64,000 bases of DNA from Malaya genurostris (lineage: Eukaryota; Arthropoda; Insecta; Diptera; Culicidae). The DNA lies in the NCBI RefSeq assembly GCF_030247185.1, contig NC_080571.1, positions 351,784,254 to 351,848,253 on the forward strand, written 5' to 3'. Below the pieces are notes generated by a model, which worked only from the letters and a program-made list of their open reading frames with translations, was not told the origin of the DNA and ran no database searches. Within the stretch, counting starts at the first letter, position 1, and the number at the start of each line of letters is the position of its first letter. A program made the position numbers and the translations under genes. Shown here in pieces: positions 33,126 through 44,191 of this stretch.

Positions 33126-35976
33126 TTCTTATTCCTGAATCCTGACCCATGCACACTTCAAACAAATCAAAACTACAATCAGACAATATACGAATAAATC
33201 TATATAAAAAACTCGAAACTTACGACATAAACTCCTAACGATTACCCTTTAGATTTATTGACGATAACAGAAAAGCTCAAAGGATGGGAAATCCACGTTT
33301 AAATTCAAATGACGTATCAGTGGGTATCATTGGAATGTGTGGAATTTAAACTTTTCACCTTTGAATTTGCCAGTACCCTCAACAACATTTCCTGTTATCC
33401 TTTCAACTTTGAACTTTTCTTCTGTATTGGCTTCTGTACTTGGAAAGTACCCATGTAAAATTTAAGCCGAAAAAAAACACAAAAACACCCTTCGAATTCT
33501 AATGGAATTGTTCCTTGAGGTTGAGAGCTGAATAGTTTAGGTTTTCGAGTTAACGGTCAATTTAATTTTGCCATTTGCACACATCAATTTTGTTGTCTCT
33601 GAATAAAATTTCAACGAATTGAAACAACAATAATTACATCCATCGTGAAGATAGACATTCACATTTCTGGAATTTTAGGAAAACAACGAATCATAAAAAT
33701 CTCGTTGATCACTTTCTTTTCTTATAGTCGTTCTATAACTTGACTTGACTACTAATTAAACATATGTGGTACGAAGCAAAGAGACATGTGAATCAAGTAG
33801 GCTCAGTAAAATGTAAATACAAATCAGCTTGTTTGGCGCCAAAAAAGATTTTATTCATAATCTAGTAGTAATTTGTTTTGCTCTCCAGCGGGCAAGCATT
33901 TCACAACTCGATACGCGATAAACAATCATCTAAGATCTAGCAGGCATTGAGTGGAAAATTTCCAAGTCCATACAAAACATTTTTCTGGTTTTTCTCCACT
34001 TTTCCACAGGATAGTAAAAATCATTTGTAGATCGGTTCACGCATACCAGAGAACATTAGCTACACACACTTTTTCCACTATTATTTTTCATATATCTATA
34101 GATATTCTGAAAGAAATAAGAGTTGAATGAAGAAACTAATTGTAATAGGAGATCTACTGACTTTTAACTAGCAAACTTGCGACAAAGTAAATGTAAAATA
34201 GCAGTAAATTATTTTCTTCCAATTTGTGAGGCTCTTCAGGTCGAGCGAAAGTTTCCCATAGCTTCGAAGCATGATTCAAGTCAGGACGAACGGCAAGCCT
34301 AAACAACGCGGTGTCCTCCTGGTGGCGTTCGACCTTAACTACATTGTTGCAGTCGTCTTTCCGGGAGCCCAAATTAGATTCCACGACTGCACGACGACTG
34401 AAGTTTGCCGTGGTTACCCACAATCTCGCAAATCATAGCTCATTAAGTGCTGAATCCACGTGCTCTCGGAAGAACCATTTCGTGTGCCCAGACACGAATT
34501 TCACCGACACGCTCACTGTCGGTCGAAAAAAAAAAACCAGGTGCAAAATCAAAACGGCAATCATACACAGAGGTTGGTACACAGTCGCTTGCTTCCCAGT
34601 GCCCAGGAACAAAGCTTGGTTTGGATGAAAAGCCATAAATCTATTTAGGAAACCCACAACCCGACTACCAGCAGCAGCAACAGAAGCAGAAGTAGCAGCA
34701 CCCGGTCAGGTCAAAGGAATTTATCCGAGTAGCAGTCGGAGATGAGCTACGGATAACTCTGGTGGATCATAAATTCTGCTACAGTTGTGTCCCGGATAAC
34801 TAAGTGGCTGGCTGTTTGCTGCTGTCCTTGCCCTTTTACTGACGCAGGCTCCGAACCAAGGGGAACCCGAGTTTACCAAGGGGGTTGACGACAGAACAGC
34901 AAGACAAAGCCAAACCCCCTCGAAAGTAGCGAACCCGGGGTCATAAAAGTTGTCGGTGGTGAGTGATTAAAATATTTCAAATTGTTTTCATATTTCAAAC
35001 CATCGCCCATCGGGGACGGATAAATGAAAATGTTTTATCTCGCGTGATTTTGTTAAACGTTCGTTCTCTGAAATGTCGCCAAAGGTCGTAAAATTTTACG
35101 ATGCGAGAGCCACAAGCGCCGTAGGCCGCTGTGTTTTTTTTGTTGTCTCAGTTTGATTCCGATTTTCCGGGGTGTCACTTTAACTTATTTGGTTGGATGC
35201 GTCCAAACAGAGATTTGCCCATGGGGCAACAAGAGTCAGTGTCATGACAGAAAAAGATCCGTCGAATCGTTGAAATTGGATACCGAGCATAATATTTTCT
35301 TAATGCGTGTTTGCCATCGGCACGGTTGTAAATGTTATATATTTATAATTTGAAGTAAAACGGTTAAAGTTTTCGGTGTCTCCGAGCGGTATTTTCTACT
35401 GAATTGGCCTCTTAACGGCGTTTGGTAATGTGCCAGTGCATGCACTTCCCGACTCAACGGCCAAAAGAAAAACTGTGGATAATGATGTCCTCGGTAATAA
35501 GCAATAAATGACAGAATATCCTTTTTACCGAAGGCAAAACCCATTACCGCTTGAGCACGTGAAGGTTATCTCAGAAACGATGAGAAGACAGCGGCGGGAA
35601 GATCGCAAAAATACGATACGATCCCAACCGGAACCGGAACGGGCGGCGGCAGCAGCAGCAGTTAGCGTGCCAAGTTCATCATCATTGCGAGTTGTAAATT
35701 GTTTCGGAACGAAGGAATTATGTACCAAAGAGTGATAGTTGCGCAAGCTGGAAAGTGGTGGCACGTGAGTGAATAAATTATGACACACGAAGGTTAAGCA
35801 AGAATGCGCCAAGTGCGGTCTGGTGAGTGGAAATTAATTAACACACTCGATACGAAACTTTGTTTGGCGGTTTGGTCGGGAGACAGACATGAGTTGAACG
35901 TTTTCCTTTTGTCTTTTTCGTTTCTTCTGTAAAGTCGTTTCAAGCACTATAAATAATATTTAATTCTGCCACGCAC
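33126..35976. other. Non-coding stretch upstream (plus sense) of the GoLoco exon
   Basis: Mostly AT-rich to about 34150, then less AT-rich with short CAG/CAA runs (34667-34710, 35640-35660). A minus-strand open frame at 34154-34423 (containing G-S-R-K-D-D-C-N-N-V-V-K-V-E-R) has coding-like composition. It lacks an obvious acceptor in the right phase and is not recognised. Confidence 0.35.
34154..34432 (-). CDS. Unrecognised open frame, possible exon
   Basis: The frame contains A-V-V-E-S-N-L-G-S-R-K-D-D-C-N-N followed by V-K-V-E-R-H-Q-E-D-T-A-L-F and N-H-A-S-K-L-W-E-T-F. This is charged and balanced unlike the low-complexity frames around it. It lies 1.5 kb downstream of the GoLoco exon on the same strand. 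No acceptor matching that exon's phase 0 was found, and no family is recognised, so it may be chance or an old element fragment. Confidence 0.2.
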   Translation of the reverse strand, partial: FARLWVTTANFSRRAVVESNLGSRKDDCNNVVKVERHQEDTALFRLAVRPDLNHASKLWETFARPEEPHKLEENNLLLFYIYFVASLLVKSQ

Positions 35977-36175
35977 CTGTGTGAAGTACGACGGAAGAAC
36001 GCAACGTTGATCATCCAGCCGCGAACATTGCACACGTTCCAGTAGCTCGAACAGATCATGCGTTGCCCCCCGGAGCCGATCCGGACTGGTGGTAGCACTT
36101 TTGCTCGGCGTCGTCGGCAGTCCATTCTGTTTGGCGTTGGATGCGGCTGTGGTCCACCCGCCCATATGCTGCCGT
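35977..36175 (-). CDS. GoLoco-motif exon, probably of a Rap GTPase-activating protein (Rapgap1-like)
   Basis: On the minus strand a strong pyrimidine tract (ACTCTTTTTTTCCTTCTATC ... ATCATCAG) precedes a 199-nt exon that ends CACAG and is followed by the donor GTGCGT. The exon enters in phase 2 (one base completes a codon) and exits in phase 0, giving 66 full codons. It begins R-Q-H-M-G-G-W-T-T-A, passes through a Ser/Thr-rich linker (T-P-S-K-S-A-T-T-S-P-D-R-L), and ends in DLFELLERVQCSRLDDQR then C-V-L-P-S-Y-F-T-Q. That is a GoLoco motif, which binds GDP-bound G-alpha-i/o subunits and uses the conserved D-D-Q-R. In Rap1GAP proteins the motif lies N-terminal to the RapGAP catalytic domain. The D-L-F-E and R-C-x-x-P context fits that family better than Pins/LGN or RGS12/14. 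The catalytic exons are not in the window, so the gene name is an inference. Confidence 0.75.
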
Positions 36176-37189
36176 CTGATGATTGGAATGAAAATAGATA
36201 GAAGGAAAAAAAGAGTACAAACATTAGATACGAACATGTGTTGAGTTTGATGGCATTTAATAAATCCACAACTGGACCCACGCTACGTTAAACTAACTAG
36301 ATGTAATTGATGCGATTGATCATCGAAATCTGCCTGAATAATACGCAAGAACCCGTGCACCGGTGAAATCCGAAATGTGCTTCTAATGAACCGCTTAGCA
36401 GCAATTCGGTGTTGATTAGAATCGTACAAACAATCTACAACATGTGTGTTAGTTGAAAACCTACCAACCAAACCGTTTATTGAGTTTGATAAATTGATTC
36501 GTTTGATGTGACTTGATGTGAGAGTCCCACACACCCTTCCGGATGCTGTGACCGGTGCGAGACACGGAACACGGACGTCAATTAGTCAACAACCACCGCC
36601 GTGTGTTTCGATTATTGCGGGTGGCCTTCCTCCAATGCTTAGATTATTCATATTTATCCGCGGCTTCAATCCGAACAAATTGGCACTTTTGTGAACTAAT
36701 TGGTTACATACAGATTTGTTTACAAAAAAAAATGACGCACAAGAATGGACAGGTAATAACAGAGATAACAAAAAAAAATTACTGGTTGGAGTGCTTTCAT
36801 CGCTACACAATTATATAAAATGATAAGCTGTTAATAATGATTAATCGACGAATCGGACGGAGAGAAATTTTTGATGGTGAAGTGGTTTCTTCATTAAGCC
36901 ATAACGATTCAAATGACAACCAAATTGGCTTCGATGAATCCGTGAAGTCGAAATGAAGCGTGTGTTTGGCTGAATAAACGTCATATCGGTTGAATTGTTT
37001 TCAAAAAAAAAAATACATGATTGATGTAATAATAACTAGGTATATTGAACTGTGCTCGAGGTGTGAATTAACTAACTGTGCAGTTCGAAAATCATGATAT
37101 TGCGCTGATCAATACTGACACCATCACATTTATTACTCTGAGTAGCCGGCTACCGAGAGTGCTTTAAAGTTTTATTATGTTTTATGTTA
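36176..37189. other. Intron-like stretch between the exon and the satellite
   Basis: No exon or repeat is recognised. The first 40 bases on the minus strand are the acceptor and pyrimidine tract of the GoLoco exon. Confidence 0.45.
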
Positions 37190-37205
37190 ATATGTAAATT
37201 CGTAA

Positions 37206-38058
37206 ATTAGTAAATTTGTTAAATTCGTTAAATTCGTTAAATTCGTTAAATTCGTCAAATTCGTCAAATTCGTTAAATTCGTTAAATTCGTTTATTTCGT
37301 TAAATTCGTTAAATTCGTTAAATTCGTTAAATTCGTTAAATTCGTTTAATTCGTTAAGTTCGTTAAATTCGTTAAAATCGTTAAATTCGTTAAGTTAGTT
37401 AAACTCGTTAAGTTCGTTAAGTTCGTTAAATTCGTTAAATTCGTTAAACTCGTTAAATTCAATAAATTCAATAAATTCGTTAAATTCGTTAAATTCGTTA
37501 AATTCGTTAAATTCGTTAAATTCGTTAAATTCGTTAAATTCGTTAAATTCGTTAAATTCGTTAAATTCGTTAAATTCGTTAAATTCGTTAAATTCGTTAA
37601 ATTCGTTAAATTCGTTAAATTCGTTAAATTCGTTAAATTCGTTTATTTCGTTAAATTCGTTAAAATCGTTAAATTCGTTAAGTTAGTTAAACTCGTTAAG
37701 TTCGTTAAGTTCGTTAAATTCGTTAAATTCGTTAAATTCGTTAAACTCGTTAAATTCAATAAATTCGTTAAACTCGTTAAATTCAATAAATTCAATAAAT
37801 TCGTTAAATTCGTTAAATTCGTTAAATTCGTTAAATTCGTTAAATTCGTTAAATTCGTTAAATTCGTTAAATTCGTTAAATTCGTTAAATTCGTTAAATT
37901 CGTTAAATTCGTTAAATTCGTTAAATTCGTTAAATTCGTTAAATTCGTTAAATTCGTTAAATTCGTTAAATTCGTTAAATTCGTTAAATTCGTTAAATTC
38001 GTTAAATTCGTTAAATTCGTTAAATTCGTTAAATTCGTTAAATTCGTTAAATTCGTTT
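37206..38058. repeat. 9-bp satellite block 1, (TTCGTTAAA)n
   Basis: The array is tandem TTCGTTAAA with variant units (TTTATTTCG, TTAAAATCG, TTAAGTTAG, TTAAACTCG, TTAAATTCAATAAATTCAAT). The variants occur in the same order twice within this block and once more at 38305-38470, which reveals a longer higher-order unit. The pure units encode no meaningful protein. Confidence 0.95.
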
Positions 38059-38065
38059 AATTTTC

Positions 38066-38294
38066 GTGAATTCGTAAATTCGTAAATTCGTAAGTTCGTA
38101 AGTTCGTGAATTCGTGAATTCGTAAATTCGTAAATTCGTGAATTCGTAAATTCATAAATTCGTAAATTCGTAAATTCGTAAATTCGTAAATTCGAAAATT
38201 CGTAAATTCGTAAATTCGTAAATTCGTAAATTCGTAAATTCGTAAATTCATAAATTCGTAAATTCGTAAATTCGTAAATTCGTAAACTCGTAAA
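38066..38294. repeat. 8-bp satellite block 1, (TTCGTAAA)n
   Basis: The unit loses one T and becomes TTCGTAAA, with some TTCGTGAA and TTCATAAA variants. The switch point is TTTAATTTTCGTGAATTCG, which recurs in similar form at 38535. Confidence 0.95.
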
Positions 38295-38534
38295 TTCGTT
38301 AAATTCGTTTAATTCGTTAAGTTCGTTAAATTCGTTAAAATCGTTAAATTCGTTAAGTTAGCTAAACTCGTTAAGTTCGTTAAGTTCGTTAAGTTCGTTA
38401 AATTCGTTAAATTCGTTAAATTCGTTAAATTCGTTAAACTCGTTAAATTCAATAAATTCAATAAATTCGTTAAATTCGTTAAATTCGTTAAATTCGTTAA
38501 ATTCGTTAAATTCGTTAAATTCGTAAATTCGTTT
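38295..38534. repeat. 9-bp satellite block 2
   Basis: This repeats the variant order of block 1 (TTAAAATCG, TTAAGTTAGCTAAACTCG, a run of TTAAGTTCG, TTAAACTCG, TTCAATAAATTCAATAAATT). It indicates duplication of a segment spanning both unit lengths. Confidence 0.95.
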
Positions 38535-39776
38535 AATTTTCGTAAATTCGTAAGTTCGTGAATTCGTGAATTCGTGAATTCGTAAATTCGTAAATTCGTC
38601 AATTCGTAAATTCGTAAATTCGTAAATTCGTAAATTCGTAAATTCGTAAATTCGTAAATTCGTAAATTCGTAAATTCGTAAATTCGTAAATTCGTAAATT
38701 CGTAAATTCGTATATTCGTAAATTCGTAAATTCGTAAATTCGTAAATTCGTAAATTCGTAAATTCGTAAATTCGTAAATTCGTAAATTCGTAAATTCGTA
38801 AATTCGTAAATTCGTAAATTCGTAAATTCGTAAATTCGTAAATTCGTAAATTCGTAAATTCGTAAATTCGTAAATTCGTAAATTCGTAAATTCGTAAATT
38901 CGTAAATTCGTAAATTCGTAAATTCGTAAATTCGTAAATTCGTAAATTCGTAAATTCGTAAATTCGTAAATTCGTAAATTCGTAAATTCGTAAATTCGTA
39001 AATTCGTAAATTCGTAAATTCGTAAATTCGTAAATTCGTAAATTCGTAAATTCGTAAATTCGTAAATTCGTAAATTCGTAAATTCGTAAATTCGTAAATT
39101 CGTAAATTCGTAAATTCGTAAATTCGTAAATTCGTAAATTCGTAAATTCGTAAATTCGTAAATTCGTAAATTCGTAAATTCGTAAATTCGTAAATTCGTA
39201 AATTCGTAAATTCGTAAATTCGTAAATTCGTAAATTCGTAAATTCGTAAATTCGTAAATTCGTAAATTCGTAAATTCGTAAATTCGTAAATTCGTAAATT
39301 CGTAAATTCGTAAATTCGTAAATTCGTAAATTCGTAAATTCGTAAATTCGTAAATTCGTAAATTCGTAAATTCGTAAATTCGTAAATTCGTAAATTCGTA
39401 AATTCGTAAATTCGTAAATTCGTAAATTCGTAAATTCGTAAATTCGTAAATTCGTAAATTCGTAAATTCGTAAATTCGTAAATTCGTAAATTCGTAAATT
39501 CGTAAATTCGTAAATTCGTAAATTCGTAAATTCGTAAATTCGTAAATTCGTAAATTCGTAAATTCGTAAATTCGTAAATTCGTAAATTCGTAAATTCGTA
39601 AATTCGTAAATTCGTAAATTCGTAAATTCGTAAATTCGTAAATTCGTAAATTCGTAAATTCGTAAATTCGTAAATTCGTAAATTCGTAAATTCGTAAATT
39701 CGTAAATTCGTAAATTCGTAAATTCGTAAATTCGTAAATTCGTAAATTCGTAAATTCGTAAATTCGTAAATTCGAA
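38535..39776. repeat. 8-bp satellite block 2, about 150 copies of TTCGTAAA
   Basis: After a few variant units the array becomes almost perfectly uniform from about 38590 to 39770, with a rare variant TTCGTATA near 38709. Such homogeneity implies recent expansion. The 8-bp unit leaves all three minus-strand frames open, so the 497-codon frame here is a by-product of the repeat (N-L-R-I-Y-E-F-T). Confidence 0.97.
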
Positions 39777-40630
39777 AATGATTACCATCGTAGCAGAAAC
39801 ACGCCTGAAGTTATACCCAACAACGTCAAGTGCGGTACGCTTAAATTTCAACCAAATCAGTCCAAATGGATCATGATCTGAGAACTTTTAACCATGGTGT
39901 ATTATCATAACATGAAAATATACTATTTTCTTTGAATCATGACTCGTTTTTCTTATTTATAGAAATGCTTTTTATCAATTAAATTGTAGTTCTAAAGATT
40001 AGAAATAATATGAAAAAAAGAAAACGAGCTTAGTCAGATAAAACTATTCTAAGAAGTTAACAAGAAATCGAGCTGATAAGAGTTCCCTCGAAAAAAATTT
40101 GAACTGCGCTGGAAAAATCTGGTATTTAAAATTAGAAAAAGAGAAACCACTGCATTTGTGACAATACGAAGTATGACATTGCATGAAATTTTCTAACACG
40201 TTTCTCTAAATCCCAACAAGTTCACTAAAGCGGAATTAACTTTTAATAATTGAAAATTGAATACGATTTATGTCAGTTTCTTACTCGACACACCAGAGAA
40301 AACATGACCTGCTTAGACAAATTCGTTCTCCCCTTTGACTAAACACTAAACCAAGCATCAAAACAGTCTGTTTAGTAAAAAAACGTGTTTCCTTGCAATG
40401 CCATCACTTTCGCCTAAATGCGACATAAAATGTGCAGTTGATGATAAAGATATAACACAATTTATGTTGGCAATGAAATATGAACTGAAGAAGAACGATA
40501 GTATTGCTGACAAATCGCTACTTGAAAAAAAAAGGTGGCGACAAGGGACGCGGACGCAGTGAGCTCACCACCATCGAAGACGGAATCATACTTCTAACTA
40601 ATAACTCAAAAATGAACACCAATAACGAAA
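39777..40630. other. Non-coding AT-rich stretch
   Basis: No gene or repeat is recognised between the satellite and the mariner element. Confidence 0.4.
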
Positions 40631-40689
40631 TACTACTGTAGGCAAAAAGTAGTAAAACTTTTGAATTATACTTCGCGCAGAAAACTTAT

Positions 40690-40898
40690 GTCCCGGGTTG
40701 GCGGTTCAATGCATAGGACGCTGGTCATACAAGCCAGTGGTCGTATGTTCGAGCCCCGACCTGGAAGGATTCTTAGTGTCAGTGGGATCCATAGTACTAG
40801 CCATGCAATGATTCTGTACACTAAGAATCGGCTGCGAAGTCTGTTCAAACAGAAAGGTCAAATTCCACAAAAGGAATGTAATGCCAAGACTTTGCTTT
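40690..40898 (+). mobile_element. tRNA-derived SINE, copy 2 (209 bp)
   Basis: The sequence begins GTCCCGGGTTGGCGGTTCAA, has the B-box-like ATGTTCGAGCCCCG, and ends in a CTTTGCTTT tail. It is flanked by an exact 13-bp duplication, GCAGAAAACTTAT, at 40677-40689 and 40899-40911. It matches the copy at 21863-22070 along its length. It landed in the 5' untranslated part of the mariner element. Confidence 0.92.
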
Positions 40899-41021
40899 GC
40901 AGAAAACTTATTCGTCGAAATATTTTTTTCTAGGTTGGTATGACTGTCAGTGTCACGTCAAAATATTCATTAGTGTTTAGTTTACGTCTGTCTTTCTGAA
41001 GTATTAAAAGTGCAATCGGTA

Positions 41022-42290
41022 ATGAGTGAAATTATTCAACAAAGAAGTTCCATTAAATTTTGTGTGTGGAATCAAATTTCTGGTGCCGAAACGTTCAGAA
41101 TGTTGTAAAAGACCTTCGGCGATAATTGTATGTCGCAAGCAGAGCTTAAAATTGTCACGCATTCTCAAGAGAAAGAATACAATCTAACAGTCTCATTTTC
41201 AATATTTTACTGTCTCATTCGTAAATGACCGACACCAGAACAAACGAAGAGAGACGAATCATTTTCGTTTCTCATTGAAAAAATGAGAGAGAATTGTCAA
41301 CGTCACTTTTTCCTCTATGACAAGACGAAACCAAACAAACGTCTTCAGAAGGCATCAGCAAAATTTCAATTCTCCTACTTTTATCGATGTATTAATAATC
41401 TGTGACGCTTGGCTATAAAAAGTGACTAAAATATGGCAAATCGAAGTGATTACATCCCAGAACCTCTTTGGAAACCAAAACTACTACAAATTCGAGCACC
41501 AACAGGTAAAAGTAATTGTGAAACCTTTTTCTGTCATTTTAGATTCTCACAGCTTCGGTTGAATATCGACACTGCATACTATGGGATTTTCACTGAAAAC
41601 TGCAAATGACTGAAAGGGCAAATGAAAGGAAAAACACAATTTTGAAACTACTCTCCCGCTTATGTCATTGACTGGACATGGATTTCGTTCTCATAGTTTG
41701 CAAGCGAAGCTGAGAGTGACAATAATTTCTCGTCATTTTCGTCTATTTTGAGTCAATGAAAATTACTTTTATTAGCTCTGGTCGCAAACAAATGTTTTTG
41801 ATTGGCGCAAGTTGTTCAAAGATTATCGAAAACGCGTTGACGACGAACCACGTCCGGGACGGCCATCAACATCAACTGATGATGAACACGTCAATAAAAT
41901 CAAGGAATTGGTGCTCGAGAATCGACGATTAACAGTCAGAGACCTATCTGGGATCGTTGGAATATCGGAAGGATCAGTAAGAACCATTTTGAAAGATCAT
42001 TTGACCTAAGAAAAGTGAAAGTACAATTGGTTCCGAAATCAATAATTGATTCTTCGTGATTTTTTCGCCAAAAATTCAACCAATGCCGTTTCGCAACCAC
42101 CGTATTCGCCTGTTTTAACTCCGTGTGACTTCTGGCTATTCATCGAACTCAAACGACCGTTCCGGTTCCGAAACAGTTTTGAGTGAACTGAAGACATCAA
42201 TCGTGAATCGCTACGCGCATTGAACGCTGTTCCGGAAATTGACTTTAACAACTGTTTCGAGAATTGGAAAAAAAACATTGGCACAAGTGT
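41022..42290 (+). pseudogene. Mariner transposase, broken copy
   Basis: ATG at 41022 opens M-S-E-I-I-Q-Q-R, followed by C-V-W-N-Q-I-S-G-A-E-T. A nonsense codon occurs after F-R-M-L. The frame G-D-N-C-M-S-Q is cut by the MITE at 41140 and resumes at 41781 with N-V-F-D-W-R-K-L-F-K, then V-D-D-E-P-R-P-G-R-P-S-T-S and the second helix-turn-helix, L-T-V-R-D-L-S-G-I-V-G-I. After a frameshift near 42005 and R-K-V-K-V-Q-L-V-P-K-S, the sequence jumps to R-D-F-F-A-K-N-S and P-P-Y-S-P-V-L-T-P-C-D-F. The first two catalytic aspartate regions are therefore deleted and only the third remains. It cannot be active. Confidence 0.88.
41140..41780 (-). mobile_element. hAT-type MITE, copy B (641 bp), inserted in the mariner ORF
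   Basis: The element starts CAGAGCTTAAAATTGTCACG and ends TTTTATTAGCTCTG, and is an inverted full-length match to 2575-3214. The flanks GTCGCAAG (41132-41139) and GTCGCAAA (41781-41788) agree at 7 of 8 bases. Removing the element and one flank restores the mariner frame (C-M-S-Q then N-V-F-D-W), which confirms the boundaries independently. Confidence 0.92.
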
Positions 42291-42439
42291 TAAAGGGAAA
42301 TGAAATAGATTTGGAAGAATAAATGAAGAATTTTGAAATCATGTCTTACCATTTTTTGCCCACAGTAGTATAAAACCTAAATCCTAAATGCATCCGAAGA
42401 GTTTCCGATATCTATTCTGGAAAACTTGTTTATTCCACC

Positions 42440-42680
42440 TGGCAGTGAAATGATACCTTTTTTTGTCGTGAATACTTTTCTATGGGCGCTTTTTTAAAAT
42501 TTACCCTCTGAAAGAGTGACGAGTTTTTGATCGTGAATATCTAACGTAAAAATAACATATCAACATAATTTTTGCTACATGCCATTGGAAATATGATCAT
42601 AAATTTATGATAACATTTTCTGTTGTATAACATAATCACAAATAACTCAAAATTAACTTTTTCTTAAATGTTTGGTATCA
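42440..42680 (-). repeat. Dispersed repeat, copy 3
   Basis: The reverse complement matches 26700-26925: TTTTGAGTTATTTGTG, then ATGATCATATTTCC, GATATTCACGAT, GGGTAAATTTT and CCCATAG occur in order. It is also the counterpart of 1530-1725. Confidence 0.65.
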
Positions 42681-42799
42681 ACGAGTATCAAAAACTAATG
42701 CTTGATATATTTCGTTCATTCTAACCTGCGCAGTTGACTGAGCAGAGAGTAATTCCGGTTGGTTCAGATCCAGTTCCAGTATTGAGAATAGATTTCAGT

Positions 42800-42900
42800 C
42801 TTGAATCAATTGCGGGACGTTCGCAGAATGAATTTCACTTCATACAAGAGCGATCGTATCATACTTCTACTGGTCGTTTGCATTGGAGCAAAATATAACG
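42800..42900 (+). repeat. Local direct repeat, left copy
   Basis: The block TTGAATCAATT, CGGGACGTTCGCAGA, TTTCACTTCA, AAGAGCGATCG, GTTTGCATTG recurs in the same order at 43236-43370, about 435 bp apart, so the segment is a tandem duplication. No coding frame is recognised. Confidence 0.65.
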
Positions 42901-43235
42901 AAAAGTGGACAACGATGGGGAACATTATGAAAAATCAGCCCTTCCAATGGTTCCAAATGTTATATAAAGAACTATGAAGATTGCTTCTTTACAAATCGGA
43001 GATAAATATCATCAGTTTAGTGCAGATCTAGAATAATATGTTGGCTTTGCGGTTTGCGCACCAAACGAGTGCGAATATAGCCAGCATTTGACTGCTTCGC
43101 GTTCAAGAAAAATTCTACGAACAGTGTTCAATATCGTAGAGAATTCCACAATTTGGCTCTTTTGAATGCCACAAATGAATCCCGTACAGCATTTTGATAG
43201 TTTCATTCACATCAAAAGAAACCCCTAAATAGCTT

Positions 43236-43370
43236 TAGTATTGAATCAATTCGCACAAGAAGCAGTTCTGCTGCGGGGCGTTCACAGAGCCAGTTTCGCT
43301 TCAAACAAAAGTGATTGCGTCATCCTGCTGCTAGTTGTTTGCATTGAAAAAAAAATACAAAGCAAAAATT
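43236..43370 (+). repeat. Local direct repeat, right copy
   Basis: This is the partner of 42800-42900, with an extra CACAAGAAGCAGTTCTGCTG segment near its start. Confidence 0.6.
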
Positions 43371-44191
43371 TTAATTAGGCTATTTTTCAATTGGATTTTT
43401 CGTGTATTGGTTTGAATATGTTTTGTTGACTTCAGAGTTTGAAAGTGGTGTCAGATATTTTATTGTTTATTAGATTTGCATTAAATTAGAGATAATTTTT
43501 CATATGATATTGAACTAAGAAGTTTTTTTTAACGTGTATGTCTCCCTTTTTTATTATAAATAACTATACAAATTATTATTTTACAAATTATTTCTTAATA
43601 TTTAATGTTTGATGTAACTAATCCGAACTTTAGTGTGGGTACATCGTTTCAAATTATAGTAGTGAATGAGGGAAAAAAACTTGCATCGATTAACTAACTG
43701 GTATTCGGAAGTGTGAAGGAAGCGTGCAAGTTTTATTCGTATTTACGTCGTCCAGACAAGTCTCTGTCATTACCCACTCGCTGTTTTTTATCAATCCGCA
43801 TGTATTTTTTGTTACATGTTAGTCTTCAATGATTTTAGTTTTCATAAAATTATTTTAATGAACGTCGCGGAAAACCAATAATTTGAATCTATTTTTATGA
43901 AAATAAAACACGGTCTCACGATCCCATAGATTTCCATCGAATTTCATCCGAGTGCGATTTCCGATTCCGGAATTACAAACTGATGAGTATAAAAGTTTTT
44001 TTTTCAAGAGCGTGTTTTAATACACGATCCAGGATAGTTCAATTAACAGAGCATTTCCACACATTTTTTACAATTTTCCATGTTTACAATTCAATTTATC
44101 CATTATTTTCAGGACCATTTTTCTTTGGGTATTGACAGAGAATTATTGTATTTTTCTATGTTGCGAATGCTACCGAGTTTCTATTGAACCA
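43371..44191. other. AT-rich stretch with two dispersed repeats
   Basis: A third copy of the GTCATTACCCAC repeat lies at about 43725-43795, and the TCATCCG/GATTTCCG/TTCCGGAATTA repeat at 43915-43990 (partner 15280-15370). Nothing else is recognised. Confidence 0.5.

Larger units (their letters stand above)
40631..42370 (+). mobile_element. Mariner element interrupted by a SINE and a hAT-type MITE
   Basis: The 5' end, CTACTGTAGGCAAAAAGTAG, and the reverse complement of the 3' end, CTACTGTGGGCAAAAAATGG, are inverted repeats. They are flanked by TA at 40631-40632 and 42369-42370, as expected for Tc1/mariner. Removing the SINE (40690-40898 plus one 13-bp duplication) and the MITE (41140-41780 plus one 8-bp duplication) leaves an element of about 870 bp. 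That is short for mariner because the central transposase region is deleted. Both insertions are younger than the mariner copy. Confidence 0.88.

Noticed and set aside
37206..39776. CRISPR-like regular repeats
   Set aside because: The units are contiguous 8- and 9-mers without unique spacers, in eukaryotic DNA.
38358..39851. 497-codon minus-strand open frame
   Set aside because: It is the 8-bp satellite read through. The octapeptide repeat follows directly from a stop-free unit and has no gene-like ends.
43012..43206. Protein-coding fragment resembling a histone-like region
   Set aside because: On reading the frame, no histone or other family motif is present. The stretch belongs to a local duplication.
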